From W0P28-013 sp963593685 (GTDB lineage: Bacteria > Bacteroidota > Bacteroidia > Bacteroidales > Paludibacteraceae): a DNA stretch of 61,890 nt. The notes beneath the pieces were generated by a model. The model was not told where the DNA came from. It ran no database searches and saw only the letters and a list, made by a program, of their open reading frames with translations. Shown here piece after piece: positions 32,169 through 41,305 of this stretch. How positions within the stretch are numbered: position 1 is the stretch's first letter; each line of letters opens with the position of its first letter. Made by a program: the position numbers and the translations under genes. The stretch is taken from NCBI GenBank assembly GCA_963593685.1, contig CAVBBP010000004.1, positions 1-61,890 on the forward strand, in the 5' to 3' direction.

Positions 32169-33308
32169 TTAGTATGCCGGATAATACACATCATCGGCAT
32201 GCCAAGTTTCGCTGCCGTCTTTCAAATCCAGCGATTCCAAGCCGTTGATGACTATCGACCACACTTTGTGCTTCCCTGCACTATATTTGCCTCGATCCCA
32301 ATAGTACGAAATGAAACCAGTAACCGAACCGCAGAAACGTTTGTTTGGCAGTTGTGCGCAGGCAAATTTGGCATATTCGCTGGTGCCAATAGCCAAACAG
32401 TCATTAACATCAATCAGAGAATCCACAACTGCACCGCAGGTAAACAGGCGAGATTGTGGGTAACCAATACCGCCCGTAGTCGGAGCAAACACATTGGCAT
32501 CGCCGTCGTCATCGCAATCAAGCGTGCCGCTCAACTCTTTCAAGACATCGTTGTTCCAAGTGTATGGTATGAAGCGAACCCCCTCGATACGCACCAAGCG
32601 GCTCGTCAATTTGGCTATCTCTTGGTAGTTGTCGGCTGTGGCCTTAATTTCGGCAATAGTCATGGTCTTCGGTTTAATTTCTCTCTTGTCGGGGCTGCCA
32701 ATCAACTGCACATGTTCTTTGAACACTTGCGGTGGAATACGACCAATCTCCCAGCCTGCTTTGCCAGAATCGTCCATGCCGTCTTTGGCATTGTTGTAGT
32801 ATGGCACGCCTATCTGCGGCATACGGGCATATTTGCCTATGGCCAAGCCTTGCAGTTTGATGGCAATTTTCTGTCCGATAGGATACTGACCGCCAAGACT
32901 GCCAGCATCTACCGAGATTTTCATGCCATAATCTGGGTTTTCGCAGTCCTGAATATAGATGCTTTTGTAGATGTTACCTGGCACATCGGTCGAGGCAATG
33001 CGCCCCACAATGATGATGTCGGCCGTAATGTCCTGCACACTGAACAGACCAAGGTTCTGTCCGCTTTTGCTATCGCCTTGATACGAGCGCGCACGCGGTG
33101 GATATTTGTCAACATCGCCAAACTCGGAGAAATACTTCTCGTTGGTTACAAGTTCGCCAATGGTCATGGTGGCTTTCCACTCTTGGTCGGAACCCTCTTC
33201 GGCGTAGTGTTTGCCGTCGTATGTGATGTCTTTCGGCTCGTTGTATTTGTGGCAGGCCGCCAACATAGCCACTGCAGCCAACCCCAAAATATACTTTGTG
33301 TATTTCAT
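32169..33308 (-). CDS. DUF5689 lipoprotein
   Basis: A 379-residue lipoprotein: the signal ends LAAC (Cys19). The body has the DUF5689 pattern, ATMTIGELV near 46-54, DIIIVGRIASTDVPGNIYKS and IYIQDCENPDYGMKISVDA, followed by IGQKIAIKLQGLAIGKYARM. DUF5689 proteins commonly lie directly after a TonB-dependent receptor, as here (41 bases after it), and are thought to be its surface or periplasmic partner. The C-terminal part is extra and not recognised. Ligand unknown; the divergent nuclease suggests nucleic acid or a phosphodiester. Confidence 0.83.
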   Translation of the reverse strand: MKYTKYILGLAAVAMLAACHKYNEPKDITYDGKHYAEEGSDQEWKATMTIGELVTNEKYFSEFGDVDKYPPRARSYQGDSKSGQNLGLFSVQDITADIIIVGRIASTDVPGNIYKSIYIQDCENPDYGMKISVDAGSLGGQYPIGQKIAIKLQGLAIGKYARMPQIGVPYYNNAKDGMDDSGKAGWEIGRIPPQVFKEHVQLIGSPDKREIKPKTMTIAEIKATADNYQEIAKLTSRLVRIEGVRFIPYTWNNDVLKELSGTLDCDDDGDANVFAPTTGGIGYPQSRLFTCGAVVDSLIDVNDCLAIGTSEYAKFACAQLPNKRFCGSVTGFISYYWDRGKYSAGKHKVWSIVINGLESLDLKDGSETWHADDVYYPAY

Positions 33309-33349
33309 AGCGTTATCGGTTTTTATCGGTTAAAAATATCTGTTTCGGT

Positions 33350-36300
33350 TTAGAATTTGAAGCCCACATTCAAGAAGAAGTTGAAGCCCCAAGCATAGTA
33401 GAACTTCGATGGATATTTATCCACATAGTTCGATACTTTGTATTGTTGTTGACGACGAACGGTTGTCGGTATGCGTGCCTGCTGCCAGCCGCCAGTTTTC
33501 AGGCCTGTGTTGTTGGTTACATTGTTCAGGCTCAAGTTGATGTTGATAGAGCGGTTGTTTTTCAGGTAGATAAGTTTGCCCACCGAGGCATCGACCATAA
33601 TGTGGTTGTACCATTTTGCCCCTTCGAACAGCGACTCCTGCGTGGCCAAAGCGTCTATTTTGGCTTGAGTTTCGGCTGCGGTGGCATTTTTGCCATAACA
33701 TGTTTGTGGTTTAGTGCCATCGGCACGCATGCCAGTAATCATGCCTTGCGAGAAGCGGCTCGGTGCCACGCCCAAGTAGTTTTGGTCGTAGTAACTGATG
33801 CTGAGGTCGGCAAACCACATTTTGCTGTGGAAGAAGTTGAGTTTGAGCATGGCAGCGAGTTGCGGACCGCTTGCCACTTTCACTGCTTTGCCGTCGATGC
33901 CCTGCGTGGTGAGCATAATGCGATCGACCACCTCTTGGCGATTGTCTATCTTCATGCCGTTTTCGGCACTTTCCACACCTATCGGGTTGCTGGTGTAGTG
34001 CGCCTCGTTGTAGGCCAGCACGCCACTCAGCGTAAAGTTGCCGTTCAGTTTCACCGACACGCCCAACTCACCGCCTTGGTAGATTTTGTCCACGCCGTAC
34101 ATCAGGTGGTTGATAAAGGTGCGGTATTCGTCGTTGTAGTAGCCGTTGCTCTCGATGCCGTCGAACGAGTGGGTGCGGTAGAGGCTCAAGCGGCCACGCA
34201 CACGCGGATAGGTAACGATGTAGTTCACATCGTACGAGAGTATCTTTTCGGTCAAGCCGTAGGCTTTGCCCAGAGGCGTGTTGCTGGTTTTATACTTTTT
34301 GTAGAAATCGTCGAGGCTGCGATCCATAATGCGCTGCGAAATGTAGTAGTTTGTAGGCAGTGGAGCGCGTGTTTCCATCAGCACATCAGCAAACAGGCGG
34401 TGGTGTCCGTTGAATTTATAGACAAATCCAGCCTTGAACGATGGGTCGTAGAAGTTGTGCATTTTGCCTTGCCCTTTCGAGCGTACTTTTTCGCCCAGTT
34501 GCTCGCTCAAGTACCAAGCGCGTCCGTTGTTCATGCGACCCGTGCGGAAGAAGTTGGTGTTGGTAAATTTAAGGCCATAGTAGAACTCGATGTGGTTGAA
34601 ATCCCACGCATTGTGTGCAAAAGCACTCACGCGCGCTACATCGATGTCGTAGTCGTAGCCGAAGTGTGTCTTTTTGTCTTTCACGGCTTTGGCGTTGCCT
34701 TCGGCATCTACATTGTCGAGGTCGTTGATACGCACCCGTGTTACATCGGCAGCGGTCATCTCTACATCTTCGGCCAAGTCGTTGATATCGCGGTCGGAGA
34801 ATGGGTCGATGTCGTACCACTGGTTGGCGCCCATCAGGTCGTCGATGGTTTTGTAATGACGCCCTTTCGAGTATTTGGCCTCCAAGCCAGCCACGATATT
34901 CAGATGCTCAAAGGTCTTGTTTTCGTAGGTGGCATTCAGCATTGTTTCGAAAATGTTGTTGTGGCGGCGTTCCTGCATGTACTTGGCCATACCATTCGGG
35001 TTGATGATATTGTTCATGTAGTTGGCGTTGTACATGGCGTTCCAGTCCATCTGCGTGACGACATCGTTCTTTTTGCCGTAGCCGTTTTTCCAAAGTCCTG
35101 TCAAACGGTTGTATTCATCGACATTGGTCAGAATTTGGCTTTGGTCGCCGCCCTGCCAGTTGGCTGTGCCGCCGCTCATGCGGTAATCTAAATCGTGGTA
35201 GAAATTGCCATCGCTAGCCAATCCCCAACCTGCCAGTTGGTAACTTGGCATATTGCGGTAGTAGTCTGGGCGTGGGTCGGGTGCGTTGTAGAATGTGATA
35301 GCCGAGTTGCTGTACATGCTGTAGTGTGCGCCTACGCCAATTTTGAGCGATTGTCCATCGCTGATGTTCCAGTCGTAGTTGAGCAACAGGGTCGGGTCGT
35401 AACTATGCACAATGCGCGAGTTGCGTTTTTTGCCGTCGAACCAGCCCCAGTAGGGGTTGTAGTAGGTCGATGTGAGATCGACCGTTTCTTGTGTCAAAGC
35501 CGATGAGCCAGCGCGTTCGGTAGGAGCGCACCAAGCGGCTATGTTCAGGCTGTGGTGGTTGTTGAACACCTTTTCGGCACTGAAAAAGAGTGCGCCAGCG
35601 TTGTAGAATGTGCCTTCGTTGCGGCTAAAGAGCGAGCCAGCGTGGTTCAGGCTTTCGTCGCTCCAGCGGTACGAACCACTCACGGCAAACGCCCAGCCGT
35701 TCGACATCAGACCTGTGGCGTAGGTGGCTTGCGCACGCAACCAGTAGGAGCGGTTGGTGCCCGAAATGCTCACATTGCCACCGCGTGCATACTTCGAAGC
35801 ACGAATGTCTATATTAGTGGTGTTGCCAAGGTTGCCGTAGGTGTATGCGTTCGGCGCAAAGTTGTTGACCAACTCTTTGTTGCGGAAGGCGTAGTTCAGA
35901 CCGCCTATCGACGAGTAGTTGAAACGGCTGCGTTCGCCATCGTTGAAATTTACACCATTTATATAGGTGCTTTCGTAGCGTTGTTCGTAGCCACGAATGC
36001 GGTAGCGTGCCGAACTGAATCCGTAACTGGCTGTGCCTGTAAATACATCGCCTTTCGAGAAAAGCAAGCCCGAAATGGTCTGCGACGAAAGTCCGTCTTC
36101 GTCGTCAAATTCGATGTCGGCCATAGCAAGAAACGCCTCTTCGGTCAATTCCCGCATGGCTTCTTCTTCGGCCGATTGCAGGGTCATCACGCCGAGATCG
36201 AGCGCGTCCAAGCCCGAAATGGTGATGGGGCGAGTTTCTACATCATAATTTTCGAGCGCGATAGTGAGCACTTCGTCGCCCGCTTGTGTGGCTTCGATAT

Positions 36301-36475
36301 AGAACTGCCCACGCGAATCGGCCACGGCCGAGGCTTGTTGGCCTTGTAGCGTAACGACTGCGCCCGCTGCAGGTTCGTTGGTGCCTGCAATTTTGACAAC
36401 TCCTTTCACCACGCTTTGTGCGCCAGCAAAGAGCGACACCGACACGGCGAAAGCAAGCAATAGTGTTTTTCTCAT
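33350..36475 (-). CDS. TonB-dependent outer-membrane receptor
   Basis: A 1041-residue receptor: a signal peptide (1-20, SLFAGAQ), a carboxypeptidase-like regulatory domain (about 21-100, VVKGVVKIAGTNEPAAGAVV), an acidic linker (about 105-130), a plug (about 130-235, with RYRIRGYEQRYESTYINGVN) and a 22-strand barrel ending in WGFNFFLNVGFKF, whose final F is the usual assembly signal. It takes up a large substrate using TonB energy. It is first in an operon with the DUF5689 lipoprotein and has a promoter at 36532-36563. No SusD-type gene is nearby, so this is not a classic glycan locus. Confidence 0.92.
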   Translation of the reverse strand: MRKTLLLAFAVSVSLFAGAQSVVKGVVKIAGTNEPAAGAVVTLQGQQASAVADSRGQFYIEATQAGDEVLTIALENYDVETRPITISGLDALDLGVMTLQSAEEEAMRELTEEAFLAMADIEFDDEDGLSSQTISGLLFSKGDVFTGTASYGFSSARYRIRGYEQRYESTYINGVNFNDGERSRFNYSSIGGLNYAFRNKELVNNFAPNAYTYGNLGNTTNIDIRASKYARGGNVSISGTNRSYWLRAQATYATGLMSNGWAFAVSGSYRWSDESLNHAGSLFSRNEGTFYNAGALFFSAEKVFNNHHSLNIAAWCAPTERAGSSALTQETVDLTSTYYNPYWGWFDGKKRNSRIVHSYDPTLLLNYDWNISDGQSLKIGVGAHYSMYSNSAITFYNAPDPRPDYYRNMPSYQLAGWGLASDGNFYHDLDYRMSGGTANWQGGDQSQILTNVDEYNRLTGLWKNGYGKKNDVVTQMDWNAMYNANYMNNIINPNGMAKYMQERRHNNIFETMLNATYENKTFEHLNIVAGLEAKYSKGRHYKTIDDLMGANQWYDIDPFSDRDINDLAEDVEMTAADVTRVRINDLDNVDAEGNAKAVKDKKTHFGYDYDIDVARVSAFAHNAWDFNHIEFYYGLKFTNTNFFRTGRMNNGRAWYLSEQLGEKVRSKGQGKMHNFYDPSFKAGFVYKFNGHHRLFADVLMETRAPLPTNYYISQRIMDRSLDDFYKKYKTSNTPLGKAYGLTEKILSYDVNYIVTYPRVRGRLSLYRTHSFDGIESNGYYNDEYRTFINHLMYGVDKIYQGGELGVSVKLNGNFTLSGVLAYNEAHYTSNPIGVESAENGMKIDNRQEVVDRIMLTTQGIDGKAVKVASGPQLAAMLKLNFFHSKMWFADLSISYYDQNYLGVAPSRFSQGMITGMRADGTKPQTCYGKNATAAETQAKIDALATQESLFEGAKWYNHIMVDASVGKLIYLKNNRSININLSLNNVTNNTGLKTGGWQQARIPTTVRRQQQYKVSNYVDKYPSKFYYAWGFNFFLNVGFKF

Positions 36476-36531
36476 GGTGTGTATTTTTAATTAGATTTAG
36501 TTCGGTTAAAATTCACGCAATTTTGCGACTG

Positions 36532-36563
36532 CAATATTACGCTTTTTTTTTCAAACAACAAAA
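36532..36563 (-). promoter_or_regulatory. Bacteroidetes-type promoter of the TonB receptor operon
   Basis: On the minus strand TTTTG (36559-36563), 19 bases, then TAATATTG (36532-36539, one mismatch to TAnnTTTG). The rest of the divergent 36476-36830 gap is AT-rich and unique; the divergent nuclease must have its own promoter there, but I cannot pinpoint it. Confidence 0.55.
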
Positions 36564-36830
36564 TAAAAAGCACCTTTTTTTCTGAACAGCCCAAACAGAC
36601 CGCTGCGTACATTTCTATTTCGATAAAAAGTGTTAATTTTTGTATCGAAAAGAAATTTTTCGGCAATAAAATCGACAAAATCGAAAGCAGAACGCAAAAA
36701 TAAAAAAAATCTTTTGAAAAAAGTTTTGCCATGTCAAAAAAAAATGCCAATTTTGCAACGAGTTATTGGGCTGCCCATTGCTCGGAAAAACACGAAACAC
36801 ACCCTTTTATAATCTAATTACAAGAAAAAC

Positions 36831-37859
36831 ATGAAACTCAAACACCTTTTTCTCATTGCTCTGCTGCCGACAGCTCTCGCTGTATCGGCGCAAGCAGACG
36901 ATTCGTCGAACCTAAAGAAGTATGTCATCGGGTTCTACAACTTGGAGAATCTGTTCGACACCATCGACTCGCCCGACACCGACGACTCGCAATTTCTGCC
37001 CGATGGCGGCTACCATTGGACGGGCTTCAAGTACAAGAACAAAATCAAGAATATGTCCTACGCCATCTCGAAATTTCCGAAAGAGTTGGCCGTTTTGGGC
37101 GTTTCTGAAATCGAGAACGAAGAGGTGATAAAAGACCTTGTGTCGCAACCTGTGCTGGCCGACCGCAATCTGAAAACCATCTGTATCGAAGGTCCCGACC
37201 GCCGCGGTGTCGATGTGGGCATGATTTACAACGCCGATGTGTTTACCCCGACGAATATCGTGTCGCACCACCTGCGCTACGAACTGTCGAAGCCGTTTGT
37301 TTCGCGCGACCAACTGTGCGTTACAGGCCTGCTCGACGGCGAACAGATTCATGTGATTGTGCTGCACTGGCCATCGAAATATGGCGGCGAAAAGGTTTCG
37401 ACCCCGAAGCGTAACGATGCCGCGCTGACCACCAAATGGATTTGCGACTCGATTTTTGCTATCGAACCGAACGCCAAAATTGTGGTGATGGGCGACTTGA
37501 ACGACGACCCCGACACCGAGTGCATACAAAAATATCTTGGTGCCAAGCACGAACGCGACAAAATGCAGCCCGGGCAACTCTACAACCCGTGCTACAACAT
37601 CTACAAGAGCGGCACTGGCACGCTGGGCTACCAAGATGTTTGGTGCTTGTACGATATGGTGATGGTTTCGACCGAGTGGCTCGACAACAAAGATTTAAGC
37701 ACGCTCACCTATTGGAAATCGGAGATTTTCAACAAAGATTTTCTGAAAGAGCAATCGGGCAAGCGCAAGGGCTATCCGCTGCGCACGCACACGGCTGGCG
37801 TTTGGACCAACGGTTACAGCGACCACTTCCCCAGTCTGATTTGGGTGGTGAAGAGATAA
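36831..37859 (+). CDS. Secreted endonuclease/exonuclease/phosphatase-family protein
   Basis: A 342-residue exported protein with a signal peptide (1-20, ALPTALAVSAQA). The DNase I-like fold is shown by IGFYNLENLFDTID near 32-45, LGVSEIENEE with the metal-binding glutamate, VGMIYNADVF, VIVLHWPSKYGGEK, VVMGDLNDDPD and the final YSDHFPSLIWV. Such enzymes cut nucleic acids or phosphodiesters. It is divergent from the TonB receptor operon and shares its intergenic region. Together they look like a scavenging system: degrade outside, bind with lipoproteins, import with TonB. That job is inference. A strong terminator follows. Confidence 0.85.
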   Translation: MKLKHLFLIALLPTALAVSAQADDSSNLKKYVIGFYNLENLFDTIDSPDTDDSQFLPDGGYHWTGFKYKNKIKNMSYAISKFPKELAVLGVSEIENEEVIKDLVSQPVLADRNLKTICIEGPDRRGVDVGMIYNADVFTPTNIVSHHLRYELSKPFVSRDQLCVTGLLDGEQIHVIVLHWPSKYGGEKVSTPKRNDAALTTKWICDSIFAIEPNAKIVVMGDLNDDPDTECIQKYLGAKHERDKMQPGQLYNPCYNIYKSGTGTLGYQDVWCLYDMVMVSTEWLDNKDLSTLTYWKSEIFNKDFLKEQSGKRKGYPLRTHTAGVWTNGYSDHFPSLIWVVKR

Positions 37860-37861
37860 AA

Positions 37862-37895
37862 AAAGAAGGGTTTTGCAAAAGCAAAGCCCTTCTTT
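37862..37895 (+). terminator. Intrinsic terminator of the nuclease gene
   Basis: Stem AAGAAGGG-TTTTGC against GCAAA-GCCCTTCTT with an AAAA loop, followed by a T run, a few bases after the stop. Confidence 0.88.
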
Positions 37896-37899
37896 TTTT

Positions 37900-38096
37900 A
37901 TTTCAATTTCTGGTTTCTGATTTCTAGTTGTAGCCCCCTTTCCCGTTTCCCCCGAGTGGGGGAAAAGCCTTTTGGCTTGCTACTTGCTACTCATATCTTG
38001 CGACTAAAAAATTTGAAATCTGAAATCTGAAATTGCCGCACAGACCCTCTTTAATGCGTTAAACTGATCAACTCATCAACCAATCAACTCATCAAC
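37900..38096. repeat. Convergent intergenic tandem-repeat mosaic
   Basis: TTTCTGG/TTTCTGA heptamers, a CCCCCTTTCCCGTTTCCCCC hairpin module, TTGCTACTTGCTACTCATAT with CTTGCGACT, TCTGAAATC units, CGCACAGACC...GCGTTAAAC, then CAACTCAT/CAACCAAT octamers up to the clpB stop. Because the flanking genes converge, modules of both orientations meet here. Confidence 0.8.
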
Positions 38097-40685
38097 TCAA
38101 TTTTCAAACGCTAATTCATTGTTTTTCAGCACGATGCGTATTGGTTTGTCGTGCGATACGCTGCCAGCAATAATCTGTTTGCTCAACTCGTTGAGGATGT
38201 AACGCTGAATAACGCGTTTCACAGGGCGTGCGCCAAATTCGGGGTCGAAGCCGATGTGGGCGATGTACGCCACCGCTTCGGGCGACACTTCAAGCGTGAT
38301 GCCGTTCTCTTTCAGTTGGCGACTGACGCTGTTCAGTTGCAGTGTAACCACCTGACGAATCTCCTCCTCGTTGAGCGGCGCAAACATGATTGTTTCGTCG
38401 ATTCGGTTCAAAAACTCGGGGCGAATGGTCTGTTTGAGCATATCGAGCACCTGCGCTTTGGTCTTTTCCACAACTTCGTCGTGGTTGGCTGGGGTCATCT
38501 GCGCAAAATTTTCGCGAATGAGTTGCGAACCAAGGTTCGAGGTCATGATGATGATGGTGTTTTTGAAATTGACTGTGCGCCCTTTGTTGTCGGTCAGTCG
38601 GCCATCGTCGAGCACCTGCAGCAGCACATTGAACACATCGGGGTGCGCCTTTTCGATTTCGTCGAACAAAACCACGCTGTATGGTTTGCGCCGAATGGCC
38701 TCGGTAAGTTGTCCGCCCTCGTCGTAGCCCACATATCCTGGAGGCGCGCCGATAAGTCGCGTTGCGCTGAATTTCTCCTGATATTCGCTCATATCGATAC
38801 GCGTCATCATATTTTCGTCGTCGAACAGGTATTCGGCCAACGCTTTGGCCAGTTCGGTTTTACCAACGCCTGTCGTTCCAAGAAAGATGAACGAACCAAT
38901 CGGTCGTTTGGGGTCTTGCAGCCCTGCGCGACTGCGGCGCACGGCATCAGCCACAGCGGCGATAGCCTCCTGCTGCCCCACCACGCGTTTGTGCAGTTCG
39001 GTTTCGAGGTTCAGCAGTTTCTCCTTTTCGCTCTGCATCATTTTGGTTACAGGAATGCCTGTCCAGCGGCTCACTACTTCGGCGATATCCTCGGCATCGA
39101 CCTCCTCTTTTATCATGGCGTTGCCTTGCTGCATGGTGGCCAACTGTTTTTGACTGTCGGCAATCTCAGCCTCGGCGGCTTTGATTTTGCCATAGCGAAT
39201 TTCGGCCACTTTGCCATAATCGCCTTCGCGTTCGGCGCGGTCGGCCTCGTATTTCAACTGCTCGATATCGATTTTCGACTGCTGAATTTTGTCGATGAGG
39301 GCTTTTTCGCTGCCCCATTTGGCGCGCATCTTTTTGCTCTCCTCTTTCAGGTCGGCAATTTCTTTGCCCAACTGTTCGATTTTCGGCTGGTCGTTTTCGC
39401 GTTTTATCGCCTCGCGCTCAATCTCCAACTGCTTGATATTGCGTTCGATAGTGTCGAGTTCTTCTGGCACCGAATCCATCTCCATACGCAGTTTTGCGGC
39501 GGCTTCGTCCATCAAATCGATGGCTTTGTCGGGCAGAAAACGGTCGGAAATGTAGCGGCTCGACAACTGCACGGCGGCAATAATCGCGTCGTCTTTGATA
39601 CGCACTTTGTGGTGATTTTCGTAACGCTCTTTCAAGCCACGCAAAATCGAAATGCTGCTCGCCTCGTCGGGTTCATCGACCATCACGGTTTGGAATCGGC
39701 GTTCGAGTGCCTTATCTTTTTCGAAATACTTTTGATATTCGTCGAGCGTAGTAGCACCGATAGCACGGAGTTCGCCGCGCGCCAAAGCAGGTTTCAGAAT
39801 GTTGGCTGCGTCCATAGCGCCTTCGCCGCCGCCTGCGCCCACCAGCGTGTGAATTTCGTCGATGAAAAGAATTATCTCGCCGTCCGATTTCACCACCTCG
39901 TTGATGACCGATTTCAGACGCTCTTCGAATTCACCTTTGTATTTGGCACCAGCCACCAGCGCGCCCATATCGAGCGAGAAAATCTGCTTAGTCTTCAGAT
40001 TTTCAGGCACATCGCCACGCACAATGCGGTGCGCCAACCCCTCGGCGATGGCGGTTTTACCTGTTCCCGGTTCGCCTATCAGAATTGGGTTGTTTTTGGT
40101 GCGTCGGCTCAGAATCTGCAACACACGCCGAATCTCTTCGTCGCGCCCGATGACGGGGTCGAGTTTGCCACTGCGCGCCTTTTCGTTGAGGTTGATAGCA
40201 TATTTCGACAGTGCCTGATAGGTATCTTCGGCACTTTGGTCTTTCACTTTCGACCCTTTGCGCAGTTCGGCGATGGCCTCGCGCAACGCCTTGACGCTCA
40301 CGCCTGCATCTTGCAAAAGTTTCTGCACGCTGTTCGGCGTATCGACCAGCGCAAGCAGCAGATATTCGAGCGACACAAACTCGTCGCCATCTTTTTGCGA
40401 CAGCGCTTCGGCACGCAGCAACACATCGTTGCTCTCGCGGCTCAAATAGGGTTCGCCGCCACTCACGCGCGGCAACGACGCCACCTGCTTATCGACTGCC
40501 GCCGACAGCATTTGGCTGTTCACCATCAGTTTGCCAAAGAGAAAAGCCACCACATTTTCGCCCTTTTCGAGCAACGCTTTCAGCAAATGTGGCGTTTCGA
40601 TGGCTTGCTGACCACCTTGCGAAGCCAGTTCAACAGCCCGCTGAACGGCCTCCTGCGATTTGATTGTAAATTTGTTGAAGTTCAT
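38097..40685 (-). CDS. clpB: ClpB disaggregase
   Basis: An 862-residue Hsp100 chaperone with the two Clp N-terminal repeats (about 1-145), a first AAA+ domain with Walker A GEPGTGKT at 204-211, a coiled-coil middle domain (about 400-530, rich in Glu/Lys heptads), a second AAA+ domain with GTTGVGKTE near 600, and the C-terminal sensor region. It resolubilises protein aggregates with DnaK, driven by ATP. The length is standard. I see no heat-shock operator; the upstream gap is a 450-base repeat block. Confidence 0.96.
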   Translation of the reverse strand: MNFNKFTIKSQEAVQRAVELASQGGQQAIETPHLLKALLEKGENVVAFLFGKLMVNSQMLSAAVDKQVASLPRVSGGEPYLSRESNDVLLRAEALSQKDGDEFVSLEYLLLALVDTPNSVQKLLQDAGVSVKALREAIAELRKGSKVKDQSAEDTYQALSKYAINLNEKARSGKLDPVIGRDEEIRRVLQILSRRTKNNPILIGEPGTGKTAIAEGLAHRIVRGDVPENLKTKQIFSLDMGALVAGAKYKGEFEERLKSVINEVVKSDGEIILFIDEIHTLVGAGGGEGAMDAANILKPALARGELRAIGATTLDEYQKYFEKDKALERRFQTVMVDEPDEASSISILRGLKERYENHHKVRIKDDAIIAAVQLSSRYISDRFLPDKAIDLMDEAAAKLRMEMDSVPEELDTIERNIKQLEIEREAIKRENDQPKIEQLGKEIADLKEESKKMRAKWGSEKALIDKIQQSKIDIEQLKYEADRAEREGDYGKVAEIRYGKIKAAEAEIADSQKQLATMQQGNAMIKEEVDAEDIAEVVSRWTGIPVTKMMQSEKEKLLNLETELHKRVVGQQEAIAAVADAVRRSRAGLQDPKRPIGSFIFLGTTGVGKTELAKALAEYLFDDENMMTRIDMSEYQEKFSATRLIGAPPGYVGYDEGGQLTEAIRRKPYSVVLFDEIEKAHPDVFNVLLQVLDDGRLTDNKGRTVNFKNTIIIMTSNLGSQLIRENFAQMTPANHDEVVEKTKAQVLDMLKQTIRPEFLNRIDETIMFAPLNEEEIRQVVTLQLNSVSRQLKENGITLEVSPEAVAYIAHIGFDPEFGARPVKRVIQRYILNELSKQIIAGSVSHDKPIRIVLKNNELAFEN

Positions 40686-40694
40686 AATGTGTAA

Positions 40695-41150
40695 TGATTT
40701 CTGGTTTCTGGTTTCTGGTTTCTGGTTTTTTATTTGAAGATTTGAATATTTGAAAATTTGAAGATTTGAAGATTGCGCTACGCGCGGTTTCTAATTTCTG
40801 GTTTCTAGTTTCTAGTTTCTCAAAATTGCTGCCGCAATTTTTGTTTCTAAGTTTCTGGTTGCGCTGCGCGCTGTTTCAGGTTTCAAGTTGCAGGTTTCAA
40901 GTTGCGGTAGCCGAAACGCTGCAATTTTCAAATAATTAAGTAATTGGAAATTAAGTAATTAGATAATTGGGGAATTAAAAAGTCTTTATTCTTTTGTCCT
41001 TACTCTTTATTCCAAAATTCTTGCTACTTGCTACTCATATCTTGCGACTAAAAAATTTGAAATTCTGAAATTTGAAATTGCGGCTTCGCCGCGCCACTTC
41101 TCACCGCTCACTTCTAACTTCTAACTTCTAATTTTTCACTATCAAAACGG
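40695..41150. repeat. Largest intergenic tandem-repeat mosaic, between clpB and the kinases
   Basis: About 450 bases composed almost only of modules: TTTCTGG heptamers, TTTGAAGA units, GCGCTACGCGC, TTTCTAG heptamers, the hairpin AAATTGCTGCCGCAATTT (40823-40841), GCGCTGCGCGC, CAGGTTTCAAGTTG units, GTAGCCGAAACGCTGCAATT, AATTGGAAATT/AAGTAATT units, a stretch AGTCTTTATTCTTTTGTCCT shared with 31409-31428, TTGCTAC heptamers, GCGGCTTCGCCGC and TTCTAAC heptamers. Confidence 0.82.
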
Positions 41151-41273
41151 GTGCCAAGCGCAAAATGCTGCCATTTTGGCGTAATTATCGATCTAAAAAT
41201 CGGACAAAACGGCAGAATTTCGGATTGTTAATATCTTGGCGAAATAAAATAGGGTGCGAGCGACTTTTTTTCG

Positions 41274-41281
41274 TATCTTTG
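41274..41281 (+). promoter_or_regulatory. -7 box for the kinase pair
   Basis: TATCTTTG on the plus strand, 24 bases before the first kinase start, in unique DNA beyond the repeat block. No good -33 TTTG. Confidence 0.5.
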
Positions 41282-41305
41282 CAGGAGTAACGGCTCATTT
41301 TTGTC

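Noticed and set aside
40695..41150. Repeat block considered as a CRISPR array
   Set aside because: Repeat units are 7-9 bases, there are no regular spacers, and no cas gene is in the window.
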